Assembly (NCBI RefSeq): GCF_902168065.1 | Contig: NZ_LR655690.1 | Coordinates: forward strand, 248,001 to 312,000 | Source: Mycobacterium tilburgii | GTDB taxonomy: Bacteria; Actinomycetota; Actinomycetes; Mycobacteriales; Mycobacteriaceae | Reading direction: 5' to 3' | DNA: 64,000 nucleotides | Shown: positions 9,755 to 18,778 of the stretch, in pieces | Layout: every line of letters begins with the position of its first letter | Numbering within the stretch: position 1 is the first letter of the stretch | Notes under the pieces: generated by a model | What the model saw: the letters and a program-made list of their open reading frames with translations, nothing else | What the model was told of the DNA's origin: nothing | Databases searched by the model: none | Translations under genes and position numbers: made by a program

Positions 9755-10115
9755 GAGAGCTCCTAATATGTGGAGTAACTGCATCGGCTCATGCACATGC
9801 TAGACTGCGGCGGCCTCGGCACGGCCGGACGCATGCCTCGGCAACCCCCAGCATCTTTGCGCTGAATGTCTTAATCGCAGAAGTTGCCGGTCAAGAGGGC
9901 AGCAATGAGCATCAAAGAGAGTTTGCTAATACCTGCCTCAGCTAGTAACGGTTCGATAACGACACGCTATGACGTCCTGATGAGGCGGTCGCCGCACGAA
10001 CCGCACCCCGATCCAGGTCGTTAGCTGCCACCAAACTCCGGGTCGCCGCGGTGCGCGCCTTCGCTACCTTAGGTTTTGGGCATCGCGGCTACTTCACCGC
10101 GCACCCGCAGGAGTA
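9755..10115. other. Gene-poor stretch with no recognisable feature
   Basis: About 360 bases separate the SRPBCC gene from the next remnant. I see no recognisable gene. A 39-codon frame at 9905-10024 on the plus strand starts MSIKESLLIPASASNG after a GAGGGC motif, but its codons (TTG, CTA, ATA, AGT) are atypical for this genome and I cannot match it. A plus-strand phrase near 10075 (FGHRGYFTAHPQEYY) has protein-like character without an identifiable family. Both may be debris. Confidence 0.3.
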
Positions 10116-10551
10116 CTACGCGGCATCCTTGCACCGATCGGCGAGACCGAGCGTCAGTGCATTGTGTCTGCGCTGCCGGGGAATCTGAAATCGGCTTACC
10201 ACGAGTTCATGGCCGGGGCTAGCATGCTGACCGGCAGCGGCCTTGCGCAACACGTCCGCACCGATGCTCACGACATCGAAACGCGCCGAGTTCACTTGCA
10301 GCATGCAGGGCATGCCACGGGCGGCCAGCACCGGATGGTCCAGCTCGGCAAAGGGATTCGCTGTCATCGTCAACGAGCCCGCGCGCGGCTGGATCACCAG
10401 TACGTCGTCGGCTCCCGGGATTTCGCAGTTGACCCGACCCTGCATCAGCACGTCGTCGGATGTCATCGCGGGCGCGGTGCAGCGCCGGTGCTTGACGGCC
10501 GATCCCCGACCAATACCCGTGATTCACCAGCCGGGCTCGCGCACCGGTCAC
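10116..10551 (-). pseudogene. Unidentified gene remnant coupled to the glycosyltransferase
   Basis: GTG at 10551 overlaps the stop of the glycosyltransferase remnant (GTGA), so this was the next gene of the same operon. The first frame reads VTGARARLVNHGYWSGIG. After a frame change near 10466 the text continues as VNCEIPGADDVLVIQPR, SLTMTANPFAELDHPVLAA and MLQVNSARFDVVSIGADVLR. The composition looks like a real soluble protein, but I do not recognise the family. The end is unclear. Confidence 0.4.
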
Positions 10552-11707
10552 GGTGTGACCTCTTCCATCGCCTTACCCGCTAAGCGTTCCAAGCTGAGTT
10601 TCTCATAAATCGCCAGCGAGTCCAGCGCAATCCGGTCCCAGGTATACCGCGACAATGCCCGGTTTCGGCTGGCCGCCCCCTGCCGCTGCACCGAAAGCGC
10701 TCCACTGCAAGCGTTCTCTGTGCCACGTCAACTCCTTGGGGTCGTCCGCGGACAGCACCAGGGCGGTAACTTCGGTGACCACGAGATCGGCCAGTGCGCC
10801 GACGGGTGGATCCACGACCGCCACTCCGCTGGCCATGGCCTGCAAGACCGGCGCGGCCCTGGGAGGCCGTCGCAGCGTGCAGACCAGAATGTCGGCGGTC
10901 CGAATCAGCGACGGCAACTCGTGATCGAAGGCGCGGAGGAACCGGACCCGCTCGGCCACACCCAATCCGCCGGCGAGTCGCTCGAGTGTGGCCCGCGCCT
11001 GACTATTGCGACGGTTGTCGGGCTCGGTTTCCGCGATCAGCTCCGACGATCCGACCCGCGGCAACGCTGCGAAGGCGATGTCGAAGCCGTTGGTCCACAG
11101 CGGGTTTGGCGCGACGCACAGCAACTGAAGCGGGCCGTTGCGGTGGGCAGCCCGGCCCACCGGGGTGTATCGCTCATCGTCGACGCCGCCGCTGAGCACC
11201 GACACCCGCGCTCGACTATGCAGCAATCGGGTCAGCGCCTCGAGTTCGGCCGTGCTTTCGACGGTGACCCAGTCGGCGTGGCGCGCCAACAGCGGCTCGA
11301 TGCGCTCGTGCGCCGAGTAGTCCGCCCGATCCTCAGTTGATTTCGACAGCGCGACCAGGCTTTCGAAAGTCTGGACGGTCGGCCGGCCTTGCCGCCGGGC
11401 GGCCAGCTGGGCCGCCAGGCCACCCAGCCGTAAGCATGCACGATGTCGAGCCGGTCGGCCGCCCCACCGACGTTGAAGGGCCGCCGCCCAGTCACCGACG
11501 AAGGGCAAGGTGTCCGCAGCAGATCGGGCCGCAGCCGGACCGACGCGGGCCGCGCTGACGTAGTAGCCCGCTCCTCGTGTCAAGCGCAGGGGTCGCTGCC
11601 TGAAATAGCAGGTCACGTCGTTCCGTCGCGCGGCGAGCGCGAAACAGCTGCGCTGACTCGTTACCGCCGACGTCGTCGCCGGTAACGAGCGCGATCTTCA
11701 CGACCAA
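10548..11707 (-). pseudogene. GT4-type glycosyltransferase, frameshifted
   Basis: Pieces in several frames assemble into a GT-B glycosyltransferase. The N-terminus is VVKIALVTGDDVGGNESAQL, followed by TCYFRQRPLRLTRG, a segment DIVHAYGWVA, then FESLVALSKSTED and WVTVESTAELEALTRLLHS. The C-terminal half keeps LLCVAPNPLWTNGFDIAF, VRFLRAFDHELPSLIRTADI and VLQAMASGVAVVDPPVGA, the acceptor/donor-site region of the GT4 family. The tail in a further frame is WDRIALDSLAIYEKLSLERL and ends with TGA overlapping the next gene. At least three frame changes make it non-functional. The sugar substrate cannot be told. Confidence 0.7.
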
Positions 11708-11905
11708 GTCCTTCCGTAGCCGGTCCGCACTCCCGTCGAGCTACCCACGCAAGCCAGCGCCCGCGACCTCCGACAATACCCGCCCTGTCAGGGACCCAAA
11801 CTCGAGACGCGCGTGCCATTTCGCTTGTTGTCGCAATGCTTCGCATCTTGGCTACAGCCGGCGATCTTCGACCGCTACCAGGAGCGTTGGAGGGCACTGA
11901 ACGCA

Positions 11906-12740
11906 TGTCAACCGAGCCGCACCACCCGGGCGTTGAACTGGTGGTCCTGCTGGCGTCGGCAGGCGATTTGGAGGCGGTCCTGGGCGATCTGCCGGAGGAC
12001 TTCAGTGCGGCCGTCGTGGTGCAACAGCACTGGGCGGAAAATCCAGGTGTTGTTTATAATTTTACACCGATCGACGCCACATCAGGTGCGCTGAGCGCGC
12101 GACGGCGAGATCGTAGAACCGGGCACGGTGCTCGTGTGCCCGCCGGACATGCATCTGGAATTGACGCCGGACCGTTCCTGCCACCTGCACAGGATGGGGT
12201 CGCTTACCGAGTACCGCTTCGACGTGCTGTTGGCATCGGTGGCCAACTCGTATGGGCCCCGGGCGCTGGCTGTGGTGTTGTCGGGGGCCGGCCGGGACGG
12301 GGCAGAAGGAGTAAGCGATGAAGCGGGCCGACGGGGTCGTGATCGCGCAAAGCTCGGCTACCGCCGGCTACCCGTCAATGCCGATTGCGGCCGCCAAGGC
12401 CGGTGCGGATCTGATCCTGCAGGTGCATGACATCGGCGGCGTTTTGGCCAGCATTGCCCAGGGTGCACCGCTACCCAGCTTGTCGGAGGGGACCGTGGGC
12501 GCCGATGGCCTCTTTGCGGTGCCACGAATGGACCGCTCGCCGGCAGGGGAGGAGCCGATGGAGATCAGCGAAGCGGCTGACTCACACCGCGACGGTCGGT
12601 GCCAAACGTCCCCGAATCGATCGATCGACAGCGCGACCGGCCGCGCCGAGGCCGCCCGGCGGCGCGTGGACGAACTCCGGTGCAGACGACAAGACCTGGC
12701 CGCGGGGCTTGGAGCGACGGCGCAGACGGTGGCTAGCTAG
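11906..12740 (+). pseudogene. CheB-like methylesterase-domain protein, broken
   Basis: From ATG 11906 the text reads VELVVLLASAGDLEAVLGDL and FSAAVVVQQHW, the start of a CheB methylesterase domain (intact relatives have VxxxASAGGL with a catalytic Ser). A second frame gives DGEIVEPGTVLVCPPDMHLE and LAVVLSGAGRDGAEGV, and a third MKRADGVVIAQSSATAGYPS. A stop at 12092 replaces what is normally a Trp codon (TGG to TGA). A frame change near 12316 breaks the catalytic loop region. The C-terminal part is Arg/Ala-rich and helical. In mycobacteria such proteins belong to chemoreceptor-like stress-sensing clusters rather than motility. Confidence 0.7.
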
Positions 12741-12836
12741 CCCAACACCTCCATCAGCAGCAGGGCCCCGCCGACAGCGCCCTCGGTGGCGCGAAATGAC
12801 GTGCAGCTGACCCGTATCCGAGCGGGACGACCCCGC

Positions 12837-14496
12837 CTATTTGACCGCGTCCACTACCGTTTCACCGGCGCTGTCCGGATCCACGAACGCGTTACCGATT
12901 AGCGGCCGCACTGCTTCCAGCGGCAGCCCGATGTCCAGCGACGTCAAACTGGCCCCGACCGTCTCGTCGGCCCGCAGTCCCCAGAGCTCCTCGCAGCTGC
13001 GGTTCCACACCACGACTTTCATCTCCCGATCGACCACGACCATTCCCAACCGAATCGAGCTGGTCAGCGCGTCCAGGGAAGCCTATCGGGCCGTCGAGTT
13101 CCAGGCTGCGCTCCCGCAACGTGTGGTTGATGGTGTGCAATTCGTCATTGGTCGACTGCAGTTCCTCGTTGGTGGTTTCGAGTTCCTCGTTGGTGGACTA
13201 CAATTCCTCGTAGGCCGCTTCGAGCTGACGATTGGTCTGGACGACCTTGTCGAGTAAGGCGCGGGTGGCGCTTACGTAGAATGAAGACGACCGATACCCC
13301 CAGCAGTCCATTGTCGGTGTCGACGAGAGGGTTGACGTGGATCTCGAACCACACTGTTTTGATGCCGGGCCGTTGCCATTGGACATCCGGGATTCGCGCC
13401 GCCCGACGCTCCACCTTTGCCTGCTCGATATAAGCGCGCAGCTCGACCGGGCGATAGGAAACCTCCAGATCCCAGAGCAACCGGCCAATATCACGAGCTG
13501 AGAGTCCGAAGATGTTCCCCGCCTGCTGGTTGATCATCGCGACGGTGTCTTCGCCGGTGACCACGATCTGCGCCACCGGGCTGGAGTGAAAAGCTAACTC
13601 TCGCACCGTGCTCAGCCCCGACGAATCCTCGCTGCGGTCATAAAAGGCCGCTGCCGGATCGTATCGATCGACACCGGCATGGGTGCCGAGCGCCTTGCGG
13701 AAGATCCGGTTCTTAAAGTTCAGCGGGGTGAACCGGTCGCTGTGACTCAGCAACATCTCGGCGTGCCCAAGAAACAGCGTGCCGTGCGGTGCGAGTGCAA
13801 AATGCAGACGCTCCAGCACGTTTCGCTGGGTCTCCGCATTCATGTACATCAGGGTGTTCCGGCACACCAACAGGTCGACGCGCGATATCGGTGCATCTTT
13901 GACGAGATCGTTGCGGCCGAAAATGACCGCATGGCGAAGACTTTTGTGAAAGATGTAGCGGCCGTTGGCATTTTCGAAATAGCGCGCCAGTAGGTCCAGC
14001 GGTACCGATTCGACGGCTTTGGCATCGTAGGACGCGGCGCGCTTCGGTCAACGCTTCCCCGTCGATGTCGGTCGCATAGATTTTGACCCGCTGGCGGAAT
14101 GCCTCGGGACCTAGGGCCTCGGCCAGCAACATGGCCAGCGTGTACGCTTCCTGGACCGGAAGCACAGCCGGCACTCCATACCCGGATCGAGTCGTTGGGC
14201 CCCCGCTCGGCCAGCATCCGCAGGATGACCTAGTCCCTCACGAAATCCCAGGCTTCCGGGTCCCGGAAGAACGCGGTTACGTTGATCAGGATGGTGTTGA
14301 ACAGCGCCGCGAATCCATCAGAGCTGGCCTGCAACATGTCGAGGTATTCCTCATACGAAGTGCATTCCGCGTGCTACATTCAATGACGGACCCGACGCAT
14401 AAACGACGTGCGTTTGTAGCCGGTGAAGTCGAAACCACAAGAATCTCGCATATAGAGCAACAACTACTCAAAGGACTCGTCGGTGGTGTCGTTCAT
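12837..14496 (-). pseudogene. CheR-type methyltransferase with PAS domains, multiple in-frame stops
   Basis: From ATG 14496 one frame reads MNDTTDESFE, LLLYMRDSCGFDFTGYKR, SYEEYLDMLQASSDGFAAL and NTILINVTAFFRDPEAWDFV, an N-terminal CheR domain. This frame is interrupted by stops at 14464, 14380, 14374 and 14230. The methyltransferase core follows in other frames (SIRVWSAGCASG, VKIYATDIDGEAL, VCRNTLMYM). Then come a PAS domain, the coiled linker TNEELETTNEELQSTNDEL with a further TAG at 13199, and a second PAS (MVVVDREMKVVVWNRSCEEL). Several stops sit where relatives have Gln or Arg, consistent with C-to-T change. The protein is dead. Confidence 0.85.
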
Positions 14497-14556
14497 CAAA
14501 ATCCCGTCGACGATCGGCCGGATCAACGGAGGAGGACTTGCACATTACTCGGCAGA

Positions 14557-15210
14557 TTAGAGCGGGTTCTCCTGACCAACCACCGCCCAGACTGTCTTGC
14601 CGGACGACGTCGGAGTGCTACCCCACGCGCGACACAGGGCGGAGACGAGGGACAGGCCCGACAACATTTCGGTGCCGCTACCCGATTCCAGCCGGAAATT
14701 TGCCTCTCCCAGCGTGATTAGAGCGCCACTGCAGTGTGATTAGAGCACCACTGCAGTCCGGACAGATGTACCCCGACGGAGGACCCAGGGTCCTGGGTGT
14801 CGAAGTCCATGGCGAACCGCTCCGTCATCGCTATTCGGTTCTCCAGCTCCATGGTGGGATCAGGGTCCAAGATCGGCTCCTTGATGTCACGCCGCGCCAA
14901 CTCCCTGAGCATTTCGCCGACGTCGCCCGCGGCCGCCTGCAGGTCCAGCACCCCGGGCGTGTTTCGCGTTCGCCGGCAGGGAAGGAAAGAGCGCGTCGAC
15001 GAGCGACTGACCGATTGTGGTCCCGCCGCGCGACCGAATCGCGGCCAGCCCCGATACGCCGTCGTCGAGCACACCCGAGAGGAGTACCCCGACCGCCCGC
15101 GGTCCGAATGCCACCGCCACTGAACGAAACAACGCGTTGATCGCGAGCCGATGCCCGTTCTCGGTGGGCCCCTGGGACGCCGCCCAGGTTGATGCCGGTC
15201 GCCTGTGTCA
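14557..15210 (-). pseudogene. Second CheB-like remnant fused to an anti-sigma-type ATPase C-terminus
   Basis: Reading leftward, the 5' part gives SQGPTENGHRLAINALFRSV, VLLSGVLDDGVSGLAAIRS and, in another frame, VLDLQAAAGDVGEMLRELAR and TMELENRIAM, the C-terminal half of a CheB protein with its mycobacterial tail. The frame then runs through ALITLGEANFRLESGSGTE directly into GLSLVSALCRAWGSTPTSSG and KTVWAVVGQENPL. That last piece is the C-terminal end of a small HATPase (RsbW-like) protein. A deletion must have joined the two. The CheB N-terminus with its catalytic Ser and the ATP-binding N-box are absent. A 22-bp duplication lies inside. Confidence 0.65.
14714..14757 (+). repeat. 22-bp tandem duplication, one mismatch
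   Basis: Copies at 14714-14735 and 14736-14757 read GTGATTAGAGC(G/A)CCACTGCAG. They lie in the CheB tail and shift its frame, since 22 is not a multiple of three. The single difference between copies suggests the duplication is older than the perfect ones elsewhere in the window. Confidence 0.95.
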
Positions 15211-15317
15211 CCGCTGTTGACTACCCGCAACACGAGCGGGTAACCCCGGGCGTTTATCAGAGCCCGTGCCGGGCCACCCGACGTCAGCAGTTACTCAGCA
15301 CGCGAAGAGGAGCACTC

Positions 15318-15575
15318 ATGCCGAACTCATCGATCAAGAATGAAAAGCTGTACCAGGATCTGCGTAAGCAGGGCGATTCGAAGGAGAAGGCCGCGCGGAT
15401 CTCGAATGCGGCGGCCAGGCGGGGCAAATAGTCGGTTTCCCTTGATGGCGGCAAGTCGGGTTCGTACAGCGACTGGACGGTGCCCGAATTGAAGAAGCGT
15501 GCCAAAGAGCTTGGCATGTCTGGGTATTCGGGACTCACCAAGGACAAGCTGGTCGCAAAATTGCGCAACCACTGA
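15318..15575 (+). pseudogene. DUF7218-like small protein with a Rho N-terminal-type domain, one nonsense codon
   Basis: ATG 15318 follows AGAGGAG at good spacing. The first 37 codons read MPNSSIKNEKLYQDLRKQGD and KAARISNAAARRGK, then TAG at 15429. The same frame continues without other damage through GGKSGSYSDWTVPELKKRAK, ELGMSGYSGLTKDKL and AKLRNH to TGA at 15573. The second half is the SAP/Rho_N-like helix-extended-helix module that binds nucleic acid. The intact protein would be 85 residues. A 37-residue truncated product is still possible. This looks like a recent single-hit loss. Confidence 0.7.
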
Positions 15576-15576
15576 A

Positions 15577-16142
15577 TCACGCTGTGAAACCGAGCCATTC
15601 GGCAAGGACCAAGAACGCCATCGCGTAGTCGTTGTCGGCGGTCTGTGACCTGATATGGTCCCATCGCGAATCGCCCGGACGGCGGGCGGCGGCTTCGCGA
15701 AATCGAAGTTATGTTCGTTGCGGGAGCACAGTTCTGGACGAGCACCATGGTGGGCGGGAGCACCGGCATCGCAATCGCCAGCACATCGCGCTGCTCGGCA
15801 CGCCGCAACGTTGTTGCATCCACCCCGTACGCCGTTGAGCCGGTGCAATATGTCCACGACCGCGTCGCGCAGCGTGCCTTGAACAACCAATCCTCCGGCG
15901 GACTCTCAATATCGAACCCAGTGCTCCGCAACGTCTCGCTGGGGGCAGCAACGTCGGACTCGGCAACCACGAGATCGACGTCATGGCTGGGTTCGGGCGC
16001 ACCGTAGGCGCCCATAACGCATGGCTGCCGGCCAACGTGAAACGAGGGCGCCCTGTTTGAGAGCCGATGCGGCTTCCCGGAGCGCCTCCCGCAGCGACGC
16101 GCCACATTCGGGCGGCTGCGTCGACGCCTCGGTGGGTGCCAT
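15577..16142 (-). pseudogene. Nucleotidyltransferase-like protein, frameshifted
   Basis: ATG 16142 opens MAPTEASTQPPECGASLREA and REAASALKQ. Later frames give SFTLAGSHALWA, GAPEPSHDVDLVVAESDVAA, TLRSTGFDIESPPEDWLFK, RDAVVDILHRLNGV and RAEQRDVLAIAMPVLPPTMV. The (H/T)DVDLVV stretch after a GS(H/R)A motif is the strand carrying the metal-binding Asp pair of minimal nucleotidyltransferases. The tail NDYAMAFLVLAEWLGFTA ends at TGA 15577. At least three frame changes break it. A toxin or antitoxin role cannot be claimed; no partner gene is recognisable. Confidence 0.6.
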
Positions 16143-16233
16143 GGTGGGTCAGACATACCCGGCCGGCGGGGTCGGCAACCGGAACGATCGTTCTCATCTC
16201 TTTAACGGGCAGACGATTGGGCAGTTGACTGAT

Positions 16234-16590
16234 GCTTGGGGTGGTCCGCATCTGCAACTGGCAGGACTACTTCCCCGACGTCACCCGCCGGTATCTGCGG
16301 GCCTATGAGTCCGGTCGCCGGGACGGCACGAGCACGATCACATCCACGGCGCGAACATGGGTTTCACTGCCCGCACCTACTGGCGGGCGGCGGCTTTCGG
16401 GCACTGCCGTCGGGTGAGGACGTCGACCTCGTCAAGCGGTTCGAGGCCGCGGGCTACTCCATCCACCGTGACACCTACTTGTCGGTCATCACGTCGGCGC
16501 GAACCCAGGGACGGGCCACGCGCGGCTTTGCGCAGTACCTCGCGGACTTGGGCAGATCGGCGACGGGTGACTGCGCGCGACAGCCGGCCT
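16234..16590 (+). pseudogene. GT2-family glycosyltransferase, C-terminal remnant
   Basis: The plus strand reads VTRRYLRAYESGRRDG, then HIHGANMGFTARTYWRA, then after a frame change GFRALPSGEDVDLVKRFEAA and IHRDTYLSVITSARTQGRA. HGAN(L/M)GF and GEDVDLV are the acceptor-side motifs of family 2 transferases that sit beside acyl-CoA dehydrogenase and methyltransferase genes in actinobacteria. The nucleotide-binding N-terminal half is absent. Confidence 0.65.
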
Positions 16591-16765
16591 AATACAGCAC
16601 TGGCTCGACTCGGGGCGACTCGAACTGCCGCTGCCCGCGTCGGGACGCACGCTGGAGCGTTGGCAGCGGCAGAAGGAACTGGCCGAGAAAGACATCGCGG
16701 CGGCCCGCATCGCTGAAGCCCACGTCGACGCCGTCGATACTGCACGAACTGGGTGGCAAGCCCGC
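16578..16765 (+). pseudogene. Acyl-CoA dehydrogenase-like N-terminal stub
   Basis: Immediately after the GT2 remnant one frame reads LIQHWLDSGRLELPLPASG, RTLERWQRQKELAEKDIAAA and RIAEAHVDAV, then one base is out of step before ILHELGG. This matches the opening helices of the acyl-CoA dehydrogenase-like protein found beside GT2 and SAM-methyltransferase genes. Only about 60 residues of roughly 350 remain, with no FAD-binding or catalytic region. Confidence 0.55.
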
Positions 16766-17127
16766 CCGAGCTGGGCCAATTATGGGGAGTGTGGGCCCCC
16801 GAAGCCCCGGAGGCGGTGCTGAACGCCACCGAGATCAACGGCGCTGTCACGCTCGTCGCCTATTACCTGCAACCCGACACCCTGGCGAAGACGTTGGACC
16901 GCGAATTAACCCGGTTGGCTCCGGGCGCGAATGTGCTTGCCGCACATTGGCTTCACCCGGTGGCCGACTACCCAATTACCGGAGACCAGGCCAACGCCAT
17001 CATCGCGCGAACGCCAGGACTGACGTCGTTGGGCCGCTACCAGGACGCCGACGTCATCGTTGAGGTGTTCGACACCGATGACCGCCGGTCGGTGGCGGCG
17101 CGCGAAGAGGTACCCGGGGCCCGGTAG
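16753..17127 (+). pseudogene. NodS-like SAM-dependent methyltransferase, C-terminal remnant
   Basis: A plus-strand frame of 124 codons contains GAVTLVAYYLQPDTLAKTLD, RELTRLAPGANVLAAHWLHP, VADYPITGDQANAIIARTPG and DADVIVEVFDTDD before its stop. VLAAHWxHPVxDYPxxGD is the C-terminal signature of NodS-like methyltransferases. The glycine-rich SAM-binding N-terminus is missing, since the frame runs directly out of the acyl-CoA dehydrogenase stub. The open frame therefore cannot encode an active methyltransferase. Confidence 0.6.
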
Positions 17128-17149
17128 CGACAGAGGATGCCGGACAGCC

Positions 17150-17358
17150 CAGACGTTTAGCGACCTTCAACATTCTGCATGGGCGCACAACATTCTGCAT
17201 GGGCGCACAACATTCTGCATGGGCGCACCGTGGGCGACGGGTCGATCCCGACCGTCTCGCCGATTGCCGGCCACCAGTTGTGCGCCGCCGTCACCGAGGC
17301 AGATGTGATGCCGATTTCGGATCATCGGCCCTTGGTGGTCGAGCTCCGACGTGCTTGA
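17150..17358 (+). pseudogene. Endonuclease/exonuclease/phosphatase-family protein, N- and C-terminal scraps joined
   Basis: The scrap begins LATFNILHGRT, the first strand of EEP-fold hydrolases with the metal-binding Asn. In the frame of the third repeat copy it runs through TVGDGSIPTVSPIAG to VMPISDHRPLVVELRRA and TGA. SDHRPL is the C-terminal catalytic Asp-His motif. The intact family is about 250 residues; about 65 codons remain, so roughly 180 were deleted. Two extra copies of a 20-bp unit also shift the frame at its start. Confidence 0.7.
17168..17227 (+). repeat. Three perfect tandem copies of a 20-bp unit
   Basis: CAACATTCTGCATGGGCGCA occurs at 17168, 17188 and 17208 without mismatch, at the codons for FNILHGR of the EEP remnant. 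The two extra copies add 40 bp and break the reading frame. The length equals that of the unit at 6936, but the sequence is unrelated. Confidence 0.97.
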
Positions 17359-17377
17359 GGACACCGCAACCGTCGGT

Positions 17378-17656
17378 TCAGTCGAGCAAGGCCAGTCGGC
17401 GCCGAACCCGGTCGATGTCGTCGGGCAGCGGCATCTCGTCGGTGACCCGGGTGATTTCGACGCCCACACTCAACCCGGTTCACGATGCGCCGGCTCGTCG
17501 TGCAGAGTCGGCGTGCGATCGCCGTGACTTCGTCCTCCGACGCCCGCGCCGCGGCAACAATGCCAGCACCGGTGCGTATCCGACCGCGGGTGCGGCGGCC
17601 GGATACCGGAGGCGCAGGAAAACCACGACACCCGATACACACCTGCTCACCTTCAT
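17378..17656 (-). pseudogene. Small membrane protein remnant, unidentified
   Basis: ATG 17656 opens MKVSRCVSGVVVFLRLRYPA and APAVGYAPVLALLP, a probable membrane segment. In other frames it continues as ARASEDEVTAIARRL and finally VGVEITRVTDEMPLPDDIDR and VRRRLALLD with TGA at 17378. The pieces look like one short protein of about 90 residues with a charged cytoplasmic tail and two or more frame changes. I do not recognise the family. Confidence 0.4.
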
Positions 17657-17800
17657 CGCGCCCTCCACAGGACCCGTCGCGGCCTGACAGCCACGTGGGC
17701 ACCGCCAGGAAATAACCGCGCGTGGGCTGTTGAAACATCGGGGAAACATCGGCCCGGGACATCCGGGAGGTCGCGACGAGTTTCGGCGCTGTGGAGACCA

Positions 17801-17832
17801 AGCAGGCCCGGCCCCGCGGGGCCGGGCCTGCT
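17801..17832 (-). terminator. Strong hairpin after the CsbD-like gene
   Basis: A perfect 15-bp inverted repeat (AGCAGGCCCGGCCCC and its complement) has a two-base centre. It lies 16 bases beyond the stop of the minus-strand gene at 17848. No T-run follows, as is common for mycobacterial intrinsic terminators. Confidence 0.75.
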
Positions 17833-17847
17833 TTCGGGCCGATCGGA

Positions 17848-18084
17848 CTACTGGTTCGCCCGTTGCCGCTCTTCGGCGGCTCTTGCGCCGGCGTGCGCCG
17901 ATTCGGCTTCGGCTTCCTTCTTGCCCGCGTCGCGCTGGGCGTCGGCCTTGTCCTGCTGCACCTGGCCCTCCTCGACGAGGTCGTCACGACCGGCGATCGT
18001 TCCGCCGACCTCTTTGACCTTGCCTTTGACGCCCTCGACGGCGCCCTTCACGGCTTCCTGCGGGCCGCTCTTGTCGTCTCCCAT
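17848..18084 (-). CDS. CsbD-like / microaggregate-binding protein 1-type small protein
   Basis: A 78-residue hydrophilic, helical protein without Cys or Trp. It begins MGDDKSGPQEAVKGAVEGVK, continues GKVKEVGGTIAGRDDLVEEG, and ends in a Lys/Glu/Ala-rich tail with EERQRANQ. This is the mycobacterial CsbD-family protein, sometimes named for mycobacterial aggregation, and relatives are general-stress genes. ATG 18084 is preceded by AAAGGTAGCT. A strong terminator hairpin follows the stop. A degenerate sigma-F-like pair (GTTT, 15 bases, GGGAAG) lies on this strand at 18162-18186, but the -10 match is poor. Confidence 0.85.
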   Translation of the reverse strand: MGDDKSGPQEAVKGAVEGVKGKVKEVGGTIAGRDDLVEEGQVQQDKADAQRDAGKKEAEAESAHAGARAAEERQRANQ

Positions 18085-18180
18085 GGAGCTACCTTTCTTT
18101 CGCTGCTGTTACGTCGGCCTCTCGCACTGCCGGAACGACCAAATCGATCGCTCTTCAGGGGCTTCCCCCGACCCGGCGAG

Positions 18181-18375
18181 TCAAACACCTGTGCTTGATA
18201 CGTTCGGGTTTCGGCCTCTATCACGAGATAACTTCTGCCACAACGCTATTGCGTTGTTCTTCAGCCGTCCCGGCTGCGCGCCTCGGCGCCCCGTTTGTCC
18301 GCTGTCGAATTCGTCGTCGGCGGACGGTCTGCCTACCTCCCTCTGCCTTCTCGGCATTTTCGCGTTACCGATCAT
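18181..18375 (-). CDS. Possible small ORF downstream of a sigma-F-like promoter
   Basis: A 64-codon frame opens MIGNAKMPRRQREVGRPSAD from ATG 18375, with GAGAAGG at good spacing, about 75 bases after a consensus sigma-F-type promoter. The product would be basic and hydrophilic without recognisable domains. Evidence that it is translated is only the ribosome-binding site and promoter context. It could equally be the leader of the CsbD-like gene transcript. Confidence 0.25.
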   Translation of the reverse strand: MIGNAKMPRRQREVGRPSADDEFDSGQTGRRGAQPGRLKNNAIALWQKLSRDRGRNPNVSSTGV

Positions 18376-18452
18376 CGTGACGCCTTCTCACCGTGTGGCG
18401 GATAACCTCCGCCGCGCAGGGCACCGACCAGATGCACGGCGTTGCGGGCGGC

Positions 18453-18477
18453 GTACCCGTTGACCTACCGAGCAAAC
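18453..18477 (-). promoter_or_regulatory. Sigma-F-type promoter
   Basis: On the minus strand, GTTT is followed after 15 bases by GGGTAC. This matches the mycobacterial sigma-F consensus (GTTT, 15-17 bases, GGGTA). It points toward the CsbD-like gene about 370 bases downstream, whose family is stress-induced, and sigF itself is intact in this window. Confidence 0.55.
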
Positions 18478-18778
18478 GCCCTTCGACCGCACCGGGCGGG
18501 ACTGGTTGGTTGACCCTCCGAGTCCAAGCCGGTTCTCTAACGCCCACTCACAGGTTTCCAACACGCTTAATGGGCACCTTTGGGGGTACTTCGTGACGCG
18601 TGGGAAGTGTGGACGCTGACACGCTTGTGTGTGTGCCGCTTGCCGCTACGGCGGGGCTACTCGGCTATTGCCGGCACAGCGGCTTCCCGCTTCCGCCGTC
18701 CGCGGAGTCAAACCTGCGGAGCCCCCGCTGGCGGCGTTCGGGGTTCATCCCGACAGTTCGAGAGAGGATGACGAGTGT

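Noticed and set aside
13150-13215. Repeated TTCCTCGTTGGTGG-like units
   Set aside because: They encode the coiled linker (TNEELETTNEELQ) common to CheR-PAS proteins. They are imperfect and ancestral, not a new tandem expansion.
15577-16142. Toxin-antitoxin module
   Set aside because: The nucleotidyltransferase remnant has no recognisable partner gene, and adjacent sequence belongs to unrelated remnants.
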